In this document: positions 11,609-23,089 of the stretch, in pieces | How positions within the stretch are numbered: position 1 is the stretch's first letter | How the letters are laid out: each line of letters starts with the position of its first letter | Assembly (NCBI GenBank): GCA_024138015.1 | Contig: JAMXBB010000012.1 | Span: 24,192,991 to 24,256,990 of the forward strand | Source of the DNA: Lumnitzera littorea | Lineage: Eukaryota > Streptophyta > Magnoliopsida > Myrtales > Combretaceae | DNA: 64,000 bases | Direction of reading: 5' to 3' | The notes under the pieces: model-generated | What the model saw: the letters and a program-made list of their open reading frames with translations, nothing else | Database searches by the model: none | Told to the model about the DNA's origin: nothing | Position numbers and translations under genes: made by a program

Positions 11609-12589
11609 TTAGTAGTCTAGTACTAAGATGCCACTAAGTGTACATCTTACATGAGGGTTGATGAGGGCCCACGAGCATGGAGTTGGCATGTGGAGTTCAT
11701 CACTATAGAGATTCTAATGCATGTAGTAGGCCAATACCAAGACGCTCTTGATTAATAGGCCGTTAAGTGGGTACGTTATGTTTTTTGCATTACATGTTTA
11801 AGTTCCTTTCGCTTAAGACACTTACATCTTAAACATTTGGACTTGCAAGTTGTTTGGATGCCTTACCCCGTTGGCATCCTAAAGGTATTGTCGCCTTACT
11901 ATCATGCCGGTAGTAATATTTGGATCGTGCGTCTACCCCCTATATGCTTTAATATAATGGAGTTACACCTTCCAAAAAGGATGATGAGGTAGTTTGGTGG
12001 GAAGTAGGGGATCCTAGAGGATCCAGATACATTGGATGTACTCTATAGGATTGATTTATTAAAGCAAGACGGATGAGAATAGGGTGAGCCGTCACATGGC
12101 TTAGCTCCATGCTTGGGAGGAATAGTGATCTTCTATTGTTCAAATTTGTTATAATAATACATTCCTGGGTGATGTTGTCTTTCAATGCTTTCCATGGTAT
12201 TACGATGTCACGAGGCATTACATAGGACGTACAAGAGTGATACTTGGTACTTTAGTAAGTCTTATACTATGACTTCTTACTTTCTAGTGTGTATCGCATT
12301 ACATTTGTTCCCGGCGAAGTAACTTTTCATGTTTATCTTTTCCTTGCAAGCAGACGCGATGGATTGCATTGCTTATCCAACATGCACCTAGCAATAAGTA
12401 TTAGAGATTACATAGTTTGCAAAACATTTGCTCATCAACCATAGAGGTGCGATGCTATTCCTACAGGGTCAGTATAAACCCTAAAGATAAGCTAAGTAAC
12501 GGTCGAATTAAACTTAGTATACAAAGTTTAGGGTAATCTGTTAAAGGAACCGATTAAACCTAGATTATAAATTATAGTTCAAAATATTA
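11609..12589. other. Spacer between the two LTR-like copies
   Basis: Roughly 1 kb with the phrase GTTGATGAGGGCCCACGAGC (11656) and GGCCGTTAAGTGGGTACG (11758), which read like retroelement non-coding sequence. No gag or pol domain is visible in any frame. If A and B are a 5' and 3' LTR, this would be the whole internal region of a deleted or non-autonomous element. Confidence 0.4.
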
Positions 12590-15424
12590 GTAAAAATGAC
12601 TTCGTAAACTTGAATTTAAGAAAATAAGTAATAAAATAAGAGATTATAAAATTTTTAAATTTTAAGAATATTACTTGTTAATTATCGGAAAGGCGAAAAA
12701 TGCAATTTAATAACTAATAGATTGCTAAAGATAGATTATATGCATACTAAAAGTTATAGAATGACCTAAATAATAATTAGGAATGTTTATTTGTACCCTA
12801 CATGTATTTAAATGTAGATAAAAATACGCGAAATTACATAAATTGCCTGAAATTAGCTAGAAACTTATTAAATAATTAAAGAAAATTATAAAATAATTAA
12901 GGAAAAATCAGAAAAAAATAAGAGGAATAGGGAATGACCTAGATTTGGTCATGACAGGTCAAGAATTAAAGAAAAAAATTAACCAATAAAAAACAAGCAA
13001 TATAAAAGGCAAATTGAAAGATATTTAAGCATTGTCTTGTCTAATTAATGTATAATAATTCCTACAAGGCTTTATAAATAGCAAGTAAAATTATAGAACT
13101 CATTTGGACAGTTAAAAGCTTAGAAAAATTGAGAAGAGTCGAAAACAAAAGAGAAAATTAGGGTTTAGAAAATTCTTTTGCAAATTTGTGTAATAGGGGC
13201 TTGTGAACCGAACCTACACATCATCACTTGGAATCGAACCACCACCACCACCCCACTCCAAACCTATCGCTTAGACCGACCGACACACCTAAACCAGTGT
13301 TAGAGGTCAAAAAGCTATTGAACCAAGTGAGTCTTATATTTTCTCCGATTTTGTAAAATTTCTTAAAATTATTTAGTTTACCTAGAAAATTATGAAATTT
13401 ATTATTCTGAGGTTTTATTGTATATAAATTTAGGGAAAAATAGTGATTAAGTTTAATCACTTTTGTAAATATAGGATTCTTAAGAAATTAAACAAAATCG
13501 AGCATAATTAAAACTAGAAATAAATAGGCTTAGGAGTGTAATTTGGAGCTCAATTTTTTTTTTGTAGAATGCTTAAGTGATATAGAACAATGCTACAAAT
13601 TCATTTTTTTTAAATTAATTTTCAAAATTTTTAAGTAATTTTTTAGCCCTAAAATGATGGAAAAAATTAGGTAATTTTGGGTTAATTAGGTGATTAAGTG
13701 ATTACTTACTGATTTAAATGGTAATTAGATGTTTAAGAATGTTAATATCTGATGTGGAAACCTAATCCTAGTCTTTGGAGTGTTAAGTGTAATTAATATA
13801 GGAATTATGTGGTAATTGTAGAAAATTAGAAATATGTGGAATTGGAATTTTAATAAATATGAAAAAATTAGCTTTATTAGGATAATATAATAATAAAATC
13901 AATACATAATAAATCTAAAACAAAATTTAATTTTAGGTAATTGCATAAAAAATGTAAGATTTCCTCATATCAGAAGTAAATTCGGTGCCTCAATTAGGAT
14001 TAGAGTGTACCGAATAGGTTATAACACTAAATTAAGACCTAATGTGATATTAGAATACTCGAGTTTAATGTGATTAATTTCACATTAGGATTCGAGCGTA
14101 TTTAGGATTCCTTGTAGTCAAAGATAATATATAATCAAAATTGAAATCTAATTTAGAAACCGAACCCCGAACTAAGATAGAGTGAATCATTAGTAAATAA
14201 TATGTATACATGGAGAAGTGAGTTAAATTATAACTTAGAATATGTATCATTAAAGTATAAGTACTAAAAAAACATATTTGTATTATAGGATACTCAGAGA
14301 CAAACCAACCTATAGTTAAGTGATTAAGTGACCAATAATTCTAAGTTAGTTAGGTTATTACTTTACTGTATTGGAGTACTATTTTATGGTACTTGGAGAC
14401 TTAGGATTATGTATGATTGTGATTGTAAGTAGTTTATACATGTGTTTGAGTATCTGAATTCGTATTGAAATTTGTATTATGATTGGTTGTGTATTATGAC
14501 TAGATTGGTGTGAAATGATCTGAACACTCTAAATGGAACTTAATCTTAATCGACTCTAATGCCCTAAATTGTTACACATTGCAACTCTTTAGGTGATCAT
14601 TAGGATTCTCCAACCAAATACCGATACCTTCGAAAAAGATAGTGCTCAATAGTAAATTGGTCTTTTCCTCATCCTTAGCCAAATTAAGTGACAGGAGAGG
14701 AGATCGCGGTGAGGATGAGGGCATTGGTTCGAAGGATAGTCTTAGGAGGAGTAGTGTCTCCATTGTACAAGCCTGAGTTTGGTTGTAAGCTATTGCATAA
14801 CATGAAAACTCCTTAACTCGGATTAGAACGGGTGAAATTTCTCTGATTTCGCAACGGATCGGACTACATTGTGTAATCACATTTGCTTATTGCATTGCAT
14901 GAAAATAATTGCTTGATAATTTTGTTTGTGTTTATATACATTCATGAGTCTCCAATTCAACTTACTGAGCTGTAGTTACTCATATCTATATAGATCCTTT
15001 TGCAGGTCCTGATTTATGAATACTTCAAGTAATATACCACCCTATAATTATCCAAAGGTTAGTTCTTTTGAAGCTTAGGGTATGATGATCAATTTGCCTA
15101 GTAGTTAATATATATCTAAAGTTTCCTTAGTAGCTTAAGATTGAAAGACTGATAGTTGATATGTAAATTAGTTGACTATTACGTTGATGTAGAATTTCCT
15201 GGGAAGTTCTGTAGAATGTACATGTAATTATATATGTTGATTTAAAGTTCTTGATAATTACTGTAACTTTAGCTAAACTCTTAATCGAACTGTTTACTTC
15301 AAAGTAAGGAGTTGTCGACGCTTTGTGTAGATTATGTCTATAATAGATACTATAAGGCCTGTTACTATCATAGGATGGATTACATGGTAAGACTATTGCG
15401 ACTCTATGACTTTGGGGCATAATA
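12590..15424 (+). mobile_element. LTR-like repeat, copy B
   Basis: This is a diverged direct copy of 8820-11608. Matching points include TAGGATTCTCCAACCAAATA (14601), 'gtgtctccattgtacaagcct' (14754), 'cttactgagctgtagttactc' followed by GCAGGTCC (about 14963-15010) and 'gactctatgactttggggca' (15399). Similarity fades beyond about 15425. The two copies differ at many positions, so if they are LTRs of one insertion it is old. A (GGT)-like stretch near 13233 (CACCACCACCACC on the plus strand) is unique to this copy. Confidence 0.5.
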
Positions 15425-16622
15425 GTTAGCATGAGGAGTCGCCAGATCTTTCGCTTGTCTAGCTCACGATAGAGGATGGGGTTGTAGTTGTAGTAAGGAT
15501 TGTCGCCGGGATTCGCCTTTAGATAAGTCTTCGTCCCTACCAGTAGCTTAGTCTCCACCTGCTTCTCTAGAGCAATTAGAGAAGCACTACCTTCTAACTT
15601 AGCATCAATTACTGTGACATGAGGCTCTACTTACTGCTGTCTCATCTTAGCTAGGATTGGATTTGACTTCGTTCCTTACACTTATCATTGATTTGGCTTT
15701 TAGTTTCTAGCTCCATGATCATTCCAAATGCCGCTTACTTTCAAAGACATCTACTAGGGTTTATTATGGAGGAGGGTATCATACAAGTGGATTCATGACA
15801 CATTACATAAGAGGAGGGATCAAGTACGTCTTCCCATATAAAATAGAGTTACACTCGGTATGAGTGATAGAGAAGAGGCGATGGAGGGGTTTGGGTGATT
15901 TGATATATCTGGCTTGGATAGGTTAACATTGTACTTAAGTTAGGACTATAACAAAACTTCTTAATTGTTAGCATGTATATGTATATGAAATTTGTATTAA
16001 TATTTTGTTACTTGTTTCTTGTCATTAAGCAATTTAGTTTCATTTAGTTATTGACTTTGTTATGAAATGAAATTTTGAGTTTATTTGCCTTATTTGTTAC
16101 TTACATCATTTCTAAGTATTGGCAAAGTTGTGATGTGTTAGGCTTACTTAGAGTGGAGTTTATGCTTGGAGGTTAGGTTTAGAGTTAGATGTTGTGATTG
16201 GAGTTTAGGTTTGGTTGTTGGAGTTTGGGTTTGTGATTATAGATTTGGTTTGAAGTTAATGTTTCGAATTTGGGTGTAGCTTTGCAATTGAGTTTTGAGT
16301 TTGGTTTTTAGCTTGTAAATAGAGTTTGAGTTTTGATTGGGTTTAGTGTTCCATTTTTTTTGTTTCAACTTTGATGCTGTTACTGTATTTGGGGTGCAGA
16401 TACTGGTCTACAATATGGATGGAAATTGTTCTGATGGAAATTGCATGACTAAAATGCGATTTGTAATTCCTATTTCAAGAATGCGTTTTATAAACTCGCA
16501 TTTTGTATATGCAATTTCCTAATTGCATGGGATTTCACAACGGTATATTTGTAATTAGTTTTGGCTAAACTCTTTTTTAAGGAATTAATTTGCAAATAAG
16601 GAGTAAACTGACCTTTTTTCTT
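15425..16622. other. Right interior of the MULE, non-coding
   Basis: No gene was recognised. The stretch 16140-16350 is an imperfect array of G/T-rich phrases such as 'gagtttgggttt' and 'gagtttaggtttggttg', resembling a degenerate minisatellite. The last 180 bp carry the AATGCGATTT-type subterminal motifs shared with the MULE left end. Confidence 0.5.
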
Positions 16623-16632
16623 TAGAAAAAGT
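16623..16632. repeat. Right target-site duplication of the MULE
   Basis: TAGAAAAAGT, identical to positions 4180-4189. Confidence 0.5.
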
Positions 16633-18037
16633 AAAATGACAAACATGATAATTGAACTAAGACCTCATATTTGTAAAACTAAATGCTTAATCACTAAGTT
16701 ATATTTGATTTTATATTACATTTTGCTATTTAAAATATATATATATGATATATATATTTTTTCTTTTTGTCAAATATTCAAAATTAATTTCTCTTGAGCT
16801 TCACACCCCTAAATCTATCCATGTGCCGATGGACGGCGACTAGCAATTGATTTGTCTCGGAGGGGCTAGGAGAGAACTGCCATTGGTTAAAATTTTGTAA
16901 TTTTTGAGTTTATATGTGAAATGTTACGTCAATTCTAGTATTTATTTATAACCTTAGGTTTGGTGTTATTTTCACATACACAAAAACTCCAACAAATTCT
17001 TCTTGACCATGGTGTCCTTGTTGGGGTTTTTCCTCATCAGTTTCTCTTCCTAGCAGACATAGATAGTACTATTTGCCCTTGCTCAATCAAACATGTATTT
17101 CGAATTCTTCATTTATATATGTTAGCATCATATTGAGAAAAGTTTTAATAATAACGACATATCACGTATATTATTGAATGTTCTATAAATACTAATAAAA
17201 TTTTTATGTTTGAAAATGTTATTGATACTTTTTAAAAATATACGCTTTTTCGTTATTATATGTTTAAATATCCTTAATATTTATATATTATTCATCGATT
17301 TATATGACATATTAGTATTATTAAAATTTTTTCGAAAGGTAAAATACAAGTTATCTATGATTTGCATCTAGATTTCTTAAGGTGATCCCTATCTCTCTTT
17401 GTTGTACAGTCAAGAGTCTTTGATGACTTTCTCAGTTATTAGTAACAAAACTTTGGGATGGTGACCTCACCGACTTAAAATGAACAAAATTTATTACAAG
17501 GCCATATGATAGTTTTGCTCCACGTGATAATGTTAGACATGATTTTTATTTTATTTTTTTTGTAAAAGTACTATAACATATACATATATTATACATATAT
17601 TTTATACAAGTGAAGGGATTCAAATTCTTTGGATTCTCTATTTTATTAACTTATTTATTTGTTTATTCATTATTTTTTTTTCTAAAAACTCGTATATATT
17701 TTGAAGTTCCATTTGTCAGGTGTATATTTCTTCTTAGCTATCTGTAAGAAGGAAGGTTTCCTTTTATCTTTTATCTTGATATTACTACTACCTGCTATTG
17801 CCAAAAGTATCTTATCACTTTTTGGATTGTTACTATTGTTGAGGTTATTGATATATTGATGTATTGATTTATTTATTTGTTTATTTAGTTATTATTCTCA
17901 TCATTATTGTCATCACATTCGTATCTATACATATATATATATATATATGTATACATTTTTATCATATAGTTTTATTACTTTTAAAATTTACTGGGGTTTA
18001 TACTAACTTACCGTTCATCGGTATTGTCCACAGAAAT
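16633..18037. other. AT-rich intergenic sequence
   Basis: No gene was recognised. It contains AT dinucleotide microsatellites (about 16733-16760 and 17930-17949). Confidence 0.6.
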
Positions 18038-18477
18038 CCCATCTTCTTTCGACGAATCACCCTTGTCTTTGACCGTTGAGCTTCATTGTCTGCCACTCCA
18101 AAGCCTCGTATCTTTGCTTAGGTTCAAAAATTTTTGCCATAATAAAGATCGCATGATCCTGTACCTCCTCACATCGCACCACATTGCAGGCTTCACCTTC
18201 TTTATGCTTTTCCATTTGTTTACGGCTCTTCTAAAGTTTCCAATTTTAGACAATGGTCACTCAACCTTTAAATGCATTTTACCTACCAGGGAATCCATCG
18301 GTTCCTCACAATTATCCACCATGAAATCACTGGAAAAAGAAAATCGGTCCGTACGTACATTCTTCTGATATGTCTTTGTTCTTGTTCGTGTACTCGCACG
18401 TCTTGGTGACATATGTATTGATGTACGACTTGTTTATATTTCTTCTCCATTTATTTAGTTTTGACGAATTTAGTAAC
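18038..18477 (+). repeat. Unidentified dispersed repeat, copy 1
   Basis: This is similar in the same orientation to 24991-25566. Shared phrases include CCCATCTTCTTTC at the start, 'gacygttgarcttcatygtctgccactcc', 'ttcaaaaatttttgcca', 'tattcatt..tgatatgyctttgttctt' and a terminal 'gttttgaygaatt'. A 114-codon open frame lies within it, but I recognise no protein family and the other copy does not keep the frame. It may be an unclassified transposon fragment. Confidence 0.6.
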
Positions 18478-18480
18478 ATC

Positions 18481-18516
18481 TATATATACATACATATATA
18501 TATATATATATATTAT
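18481..18516. repeat. TA/CATA microsatellite
   Basis: A dinucleotide tract at the 3' edge of dispersed repeat copy 1. Confidence 0.8.
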
Positions 18517-19022
18517 ATTTAAACCAATAAGAGGGAGCAACTACCATTATCTACTATTTGACTTCATGCTTAATATTAAGCGAATATTAAATCATTTTAC
18601 ACCACCTTCTTAAATTGAAGTTTATTTTTTCACGTTTACTTCCATCATCGCCGATCTCCAATAATGTTTCCACGTTTCAGTTTAGTTTAATTTTCATATC
18701 CACTTTTCAATTTCAGTTTCGGTTCAATCAAATTCTTCATTTCCACGTTCATTAATAAACGGAAATGGATCTTTCCTTTACCAATTTCTTTTTCACCTTT
18801 ACGTTGCTATCCTCTCCTTCCAACTTTAACAATCTTCTATGAACCAATTGCTATTTTAACTCCAATCTCCTTCATTATCCTTGTCGTCAACTTCTTTTGG
18901 TCAAAAAAGGTACACGTGTCTTCTGAATATATATATATTTTCCTCTTTAACATCTCCATATTGACACATTCTAAGAGAGTTGCTTCGAAATTTATGAACA
19001 CACAATCTAAATAATTGCCATA

Positions 19023-19390
19023 AAAATTGAATCTAGATGTTGAAGACATGGATGGTCTCCAGTTTGCCGAGGGTGTCTCACTTTGCACGTGTAAAGAAAA
19101 CCAAAAATTCGAAAAGTCGGTGGAGCAGAAGAAGCACTTGATGCGCTATTGGAGGCCATACATGATTCGTTCAATCAGTATGGTTTGGAAGAAAAATATA
19201 TGAGGCTTTCCTCAGCAACCATACCAATTACCAGGTCAGCACACGTTGAGGCAGTAAAATAAAAGGATATCCAATGCTCACTGTTGCCTCTCACATGCTT
19301 GCTTTCCCTTTCAGATACTATTGCCTGGGATGGACTTGCCAATTAATGAGGAAGAGGAAGAAGGGCTGGGATAAGAATGACAAGATTAAG
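19023..19390 (+). pseudogene. Unrecognised coding-like fragments
   Basis: Three short pieces read like protein. One frame from about 19029 gives DVEDMDGLQFAEGVSLCTC. Another from 19119 gives VGGAEEALDALLEAIHDSF and continues to QYGLEEKYMRLSSATIPITR. A third, after a pyrimidine tract ending in CAG near 19316, gives ILLPGMDLPINEEEEEGLG before a stop. Frames shift between them. Base composition is less AT-rich than the surroundings. They could be exons of a small gene or the remains of one. I do not recognise the family, and no start or full gene model can be supported. Confidence 0.3.
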
Positions 19391-19399
19391 AAGAAACGA

Positions 19400-20920
19400 T
19401 AGTAAAATTTGCTATTATGCAAACTGTAAATCGCACATTTGGAAAAGAAAGTCAATTTAGTAGTGCTTATAACCATCATCATCATCATGTGCAGATTTTT
19501 AGATTATGAAGTCATCGGAAGATTAATAATTTTAGAAGGGATTTTTCTACAGTCCCATTTATATCTTTTATATGATTTATCGTGCTTTTTATCTCACTTT
19601 TGATTTAACGTCTATTAAATTTAAATAATTAAACTGATTATAATTTCAACTGTTTAGATTTAATACATATTAAATCAATACTACAGTGAAGAGTGGAATT
19701 AGTCTCGTAAAAAACATAAACAACACTGTTAAAGTTCAAACTTTAGTGGTATGTATATTAAGAAATTTATAATTCTGAAAATTAGAACTTTATGACAAAT
19801 GAGTGGGGGAATCATTTAGGTCTCCCCTGTTGACTAAATGCTACTGAGTAACGTTTTATGTAAAATATCTATATATTCTTTAATCTTTCGAATTGGTCTG
19901 GCCTTTTAGTATTTCTTTCGTTATTATGGCATTGTTTAATAAGCGATTTACTATTTAAAAGTTTTAAATTAATTGATTTTAAGACTATAAGTTGCGTGGA
20001 AGTAGTTTACATTTATAACATCTTCGTCTAAATGTTTCATGATTGGATTGTTAAATATCTTACATCCTTTCGGTTGTCAATCAAATACAAAGGAAAAAAA
20101 AAATTAAGAAAAAAAATAACACTATAACCAAATGGTTTTCAACAAGCATATGAAATTGACGTGATATATAAGTGAACTTTTAAGTCCTCTACCATAACTA
20201 TGCATGTATTTTTTGTTCCACCAATATTAGGCTTAATATTTGATACTTTGTGTTACTTTTAATATCTTAGACACGCTTTCAATTTGTCACTTTCAAAACA
20301 AGGCCCATTCTCAAATTTCTTATTTCATTATTGCATATGACTTTCAGTTTTTAAAGCCTGCAATGTTAGCATGCTTTTAATGTTGTCGCCATGCTTTTTA
20401 TTTGTTGATAGGCGAAAGAATACAATTTTCCTTGGTAATTATAATAATCTTATTGTAACTATATTTCTTCCTTTAAATGTGTTATGTGGATGAAGAAGGT
20501 GTATGTGCAATATCGTACACACCAATGTCAAAATCATACTATTGAAGCCGTTAGAATGGTCGGCCAGATTTTAATATGATTATTTTTATTTTCCAGAATT
20601 GATCATGATGTGGAGACCATTGAGACAAACAAGCATACTTCAAAGTGATACATTTGATAGATTAAATTTTTCAACTTGAAAACATGATACGAAAATATTA
20701 TCATCGATATTTGAGATGAAATCGTGGCCATTTAATATTAATAAACATTTTACATTTATCTAAAGAAAAGCCTTTCAAATTATCTATTGGAAATTTTATT
20801 AAAATGTATTATAATGTGAATGGAAATATCGTTAAACTGTCATACTAAAGCAATCTTGCACTGTTAGATGATATATTATAATTTTTGAATTTTTCTTCCC
20901 AAATGGTCTTTGAATTGAGT
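19400..20920. other. AT-rich intergenic sequence
   Basis: Nothing recognisable: no sustained frame and no repeat with a partner elsewhere in the window. Confidence 0.6.
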
Positions 20921-20931
20921 ATACTTTTAAT
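20921..20931. repeat. Left 11-bp target-site duplication
   Basis: ATACTTTTAAT, identical to 22586-22596. Confidence 0.85.
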
Positions 20932-22585
20932 GGATAAAGGCAACCAAAGAACCTATACTTTTAACTTTTAGCAGTTTAATATCTAAACTTATATTTTTTA
21001 TACTTTAGTACTTCTTCTTTTAGTTTAATTTCAATTTGTTGTCTCCATTAAAGGCAAAGTTAATAGTCATTACAATTTTTTTTGTATTTTAGTGTATATA
21101 CTTCAGTTATAATTACATCTTGGTGTCTATATTTTAATTTTGATGCATTTTAGGGTTTGTTCACTTATTAATTTATTTAAAATCAATTTTTTTATTTTTC
21201 TTCATTTATATTATTCTCAAAATTAAACAATTTGTTTATATCTAATAATTTCAATTGTACATGATTTTTACGTGTAATGTTCTACTTTGATTTGAAAACT
21301 AAGATCTATTATTTATTGGATATACGAATCAAGTAAAACTTTGAAATAGCCATAACTTGTAAATTAAGTCTAATTTGACCTTATAATATGAATTTTTTTA
21401 CTTGTCAAACAATATACTTGTTGTATATTTGGTAGTGTCTTGATATTGATTTTTATAATTTTATAATCTCGTAATTTATAAATCAAATGCTGTACAATTA
21501 GTATTAGTTGAAAAGCTTAAATTATGTGCTATCTAAATATTTTTATTTTTAACTCAAAATTATAAGTGTATTTGTCTAAATCTTTATATTTTTCATCTAT
21601 TACAATTGACCTTACTTTTATGAATTTAAATTACCTTTATATGTTGTAGACGTGTCTTTTTTTTTTTTTTTATAATGTTATAGACAAGTTTTTTATATAT
21701 AATTTTACCAAAAAGTTTTATAATAATATATCATTTGTAAATTTTTATAACCTTTCATGCATTAGTTTATCTTAAAATTATACATTTAGAAATTATTTTT
21801 TTCCTTAAGTAAACTACTCCAAGTTTTTTATTTTTTTGAAGATCAATTTAATTTTAAGATTATAACCATTATAAAATTTTAAGGAACATAATCTTATAAT
21901 TTTACGACCACATTCAATGTATGGAAATTCAAAAATAATATATTATTATGAAATTTTTGGTAAAATTATATAATATAAACTTGGTGTTTGGTTTATAAAT
22001 TATGAGATTGTAAAATTATAAAAACCAATATTATGACACTACCGAATATACAAAAAAATATTATTATGTAGATTTATATTGTTTGGTAAGTTAGAAAATT
22101 CATGTTATAAGGTCAAATAAGACTTGATTTATAAGTTATGATTATTTCAAATTTTTATTTAATTCTTGTACCCAAATAAAAAATAGATCTTATTTTCAAA
22201 TAAAAGTAAATCATAAGACTTTAGCATCATAAGATTTTCTAAAATTGAACATTATATGTAAAAATCATGTATGATTGAAATTATTAGATATAAAAAAATT
22301 TTTAATTTTAAAAATAATATATTAATTAATAAAAATAAAAAAAATTAATTTTAAATAAATTAACAAGTGACCCAATACTAAAATGCCTCAAAATCAAAGT
22401 ATAGACACCAAAATGCAATAATAACTAAAGTATAGATACTAAAATGTAAAAGTTACAATAACTATTAACGGAGACACTAAATTGAAACCAAACTAAAAGA
22501 ATAAGCACTAAATTACAACAAATAAAAGTTTAGATATTAAACTGCAAAAAATTAAAAGTACAGCCACTGTGGGTGCCTTTATCCC
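20932..22585. mobile_element. Non-autonomous Mutator-type element with very long TIRs
   Basis: The 1654-bp element begins GGATAAAGGCAACC and ends GGGTGCCTTTATCCC. The inverted arms run about 560-600 bp each (20932 to about 21492, and about 21985 to 22585). Landmarks are mirrored in the same order, for example 'gttaatagtcattacaa' at 21059 against 'gttacaataactattaac' near 22452, and 'ggtagtgtcttgatattga' at 21431 against 'tattatgacactacc' near 22028. A perfect 11-bp duplication ATACTTTTAAT flanks it (20921-20931 and 22586-22596). The loop has no coding frame. Long TIRs, a 9-11 bp duplication and no transposase fit a non-autonomous MULE. Its tips differ from those of the 4190-16622 element. Confidence 0.85.
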
Positions 22586-22596
22586 ATACTTTTAAT
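22586..22596. repeat. Right 11-bp target-site duplication
   Basis: ATACTTTTAAT, identical to 20921-20931. Confidence 0.85.
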
Positions 22597-22726
22597 GAAT
22601 TATAGTTTTAAAAACATCATGTCACTTTCCATATATTGTCTTTATGCCAAAAAATAAAAAGCTTCTAGGCAAGCATAACCATATATGAGAGACAAATTAG
22701 TTTTTGAAAAGAGAGACAAATTATTT

Positions 22727-23078
22727 GAGAAAATTATAAATAATCCTCTAAACTCTGACTTAAGTGTGTATTGATTATATAAACTTTTAAAGCGTGGGTT
22801 TTGACTCTTAAACTTTGATTAATTGGCAATATAAATAACATTTCCTATTTTAGTAAAAAAAAAGTAATAGTATAGTTAAAATTTAGGGAGCCTTAAAGCA
22901 TATTTTGATGGGTTTAGGGAGTATTTGTGCACTAAAATCGAAGTTTATGAGAGTTATTTTTAACCGATGAGGGTTGTTTATCTATCAAAGTCTAGTGGAT
23001 CAAAAACAACACTTCAAAAGTTCAAAGGGTCAATTTATATCTTAGTCAAAGTTTATGGAGATTATTTGCAATTTCCTT
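22727..23078. mobile_element. MITE (copy 2 of the family at 7596-7948)
   Basis: A 352-bp element. The left end reads GAGAAAATTATAAATAATCC and the reverse complement of the right end reads AAGGAAATTGCAAATAATCT. Inner inverted phrases match copy 1 ('actctgacttaagtgtgtat', 'aacttttaaagcgtgggttt', 'aactttgattaattggcaat'). A perfect 9-bp direct repeat AAATTATTT flanks it (22718-22726 and 23079-23087). Length, long imperfect TIRs and a 9-bp duplication point to a Mutator-type MITE. The duplicated sequence is AT-only, so chance cannot be excluded for it alone. Confidence 0.7.
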
Positions 23079-23089
23079 AAATTATTTTT

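Larger units (their letters stand above)
4190..16622 (+). mobile_element. Mutator-like DNA transposon (MULE) with nested insertions
   Basis: The proposed left end reads GAAAAAAAAAAGTTAGTTTG followed by CCCCTTATTT. The reverse complement of the right end reads AAGAAAAAAGGTCAGTTTAC followed by TCCTTATTT, so the tips are related inverted repeats. Both subterminal regions (4230-4460 and 16430-16530) are rich in variants of the motif AATGCGATTT. A perfect 10-bp direct repeat TAGAAAAAGT flanks the element at 4180-4189 and 16623-16632, within the 9-11 bp typical of Mutator elements. A degenerate MURA transposase lies inside in the forward direction. About 7 kb of retroelement-like sequence appears inserted between the transposase and the right end. 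The borders are my inference; the flanks are A-rich, so the target duplication could be partly fortuitous. Confidence 0.55.

Noticed and set aside
15127..15558. 143-codon minus-strand frame in LTR-like copy B
   Set aside because: It does not resemble gag or pol, and the equivalent part of copy A lacks the frame.
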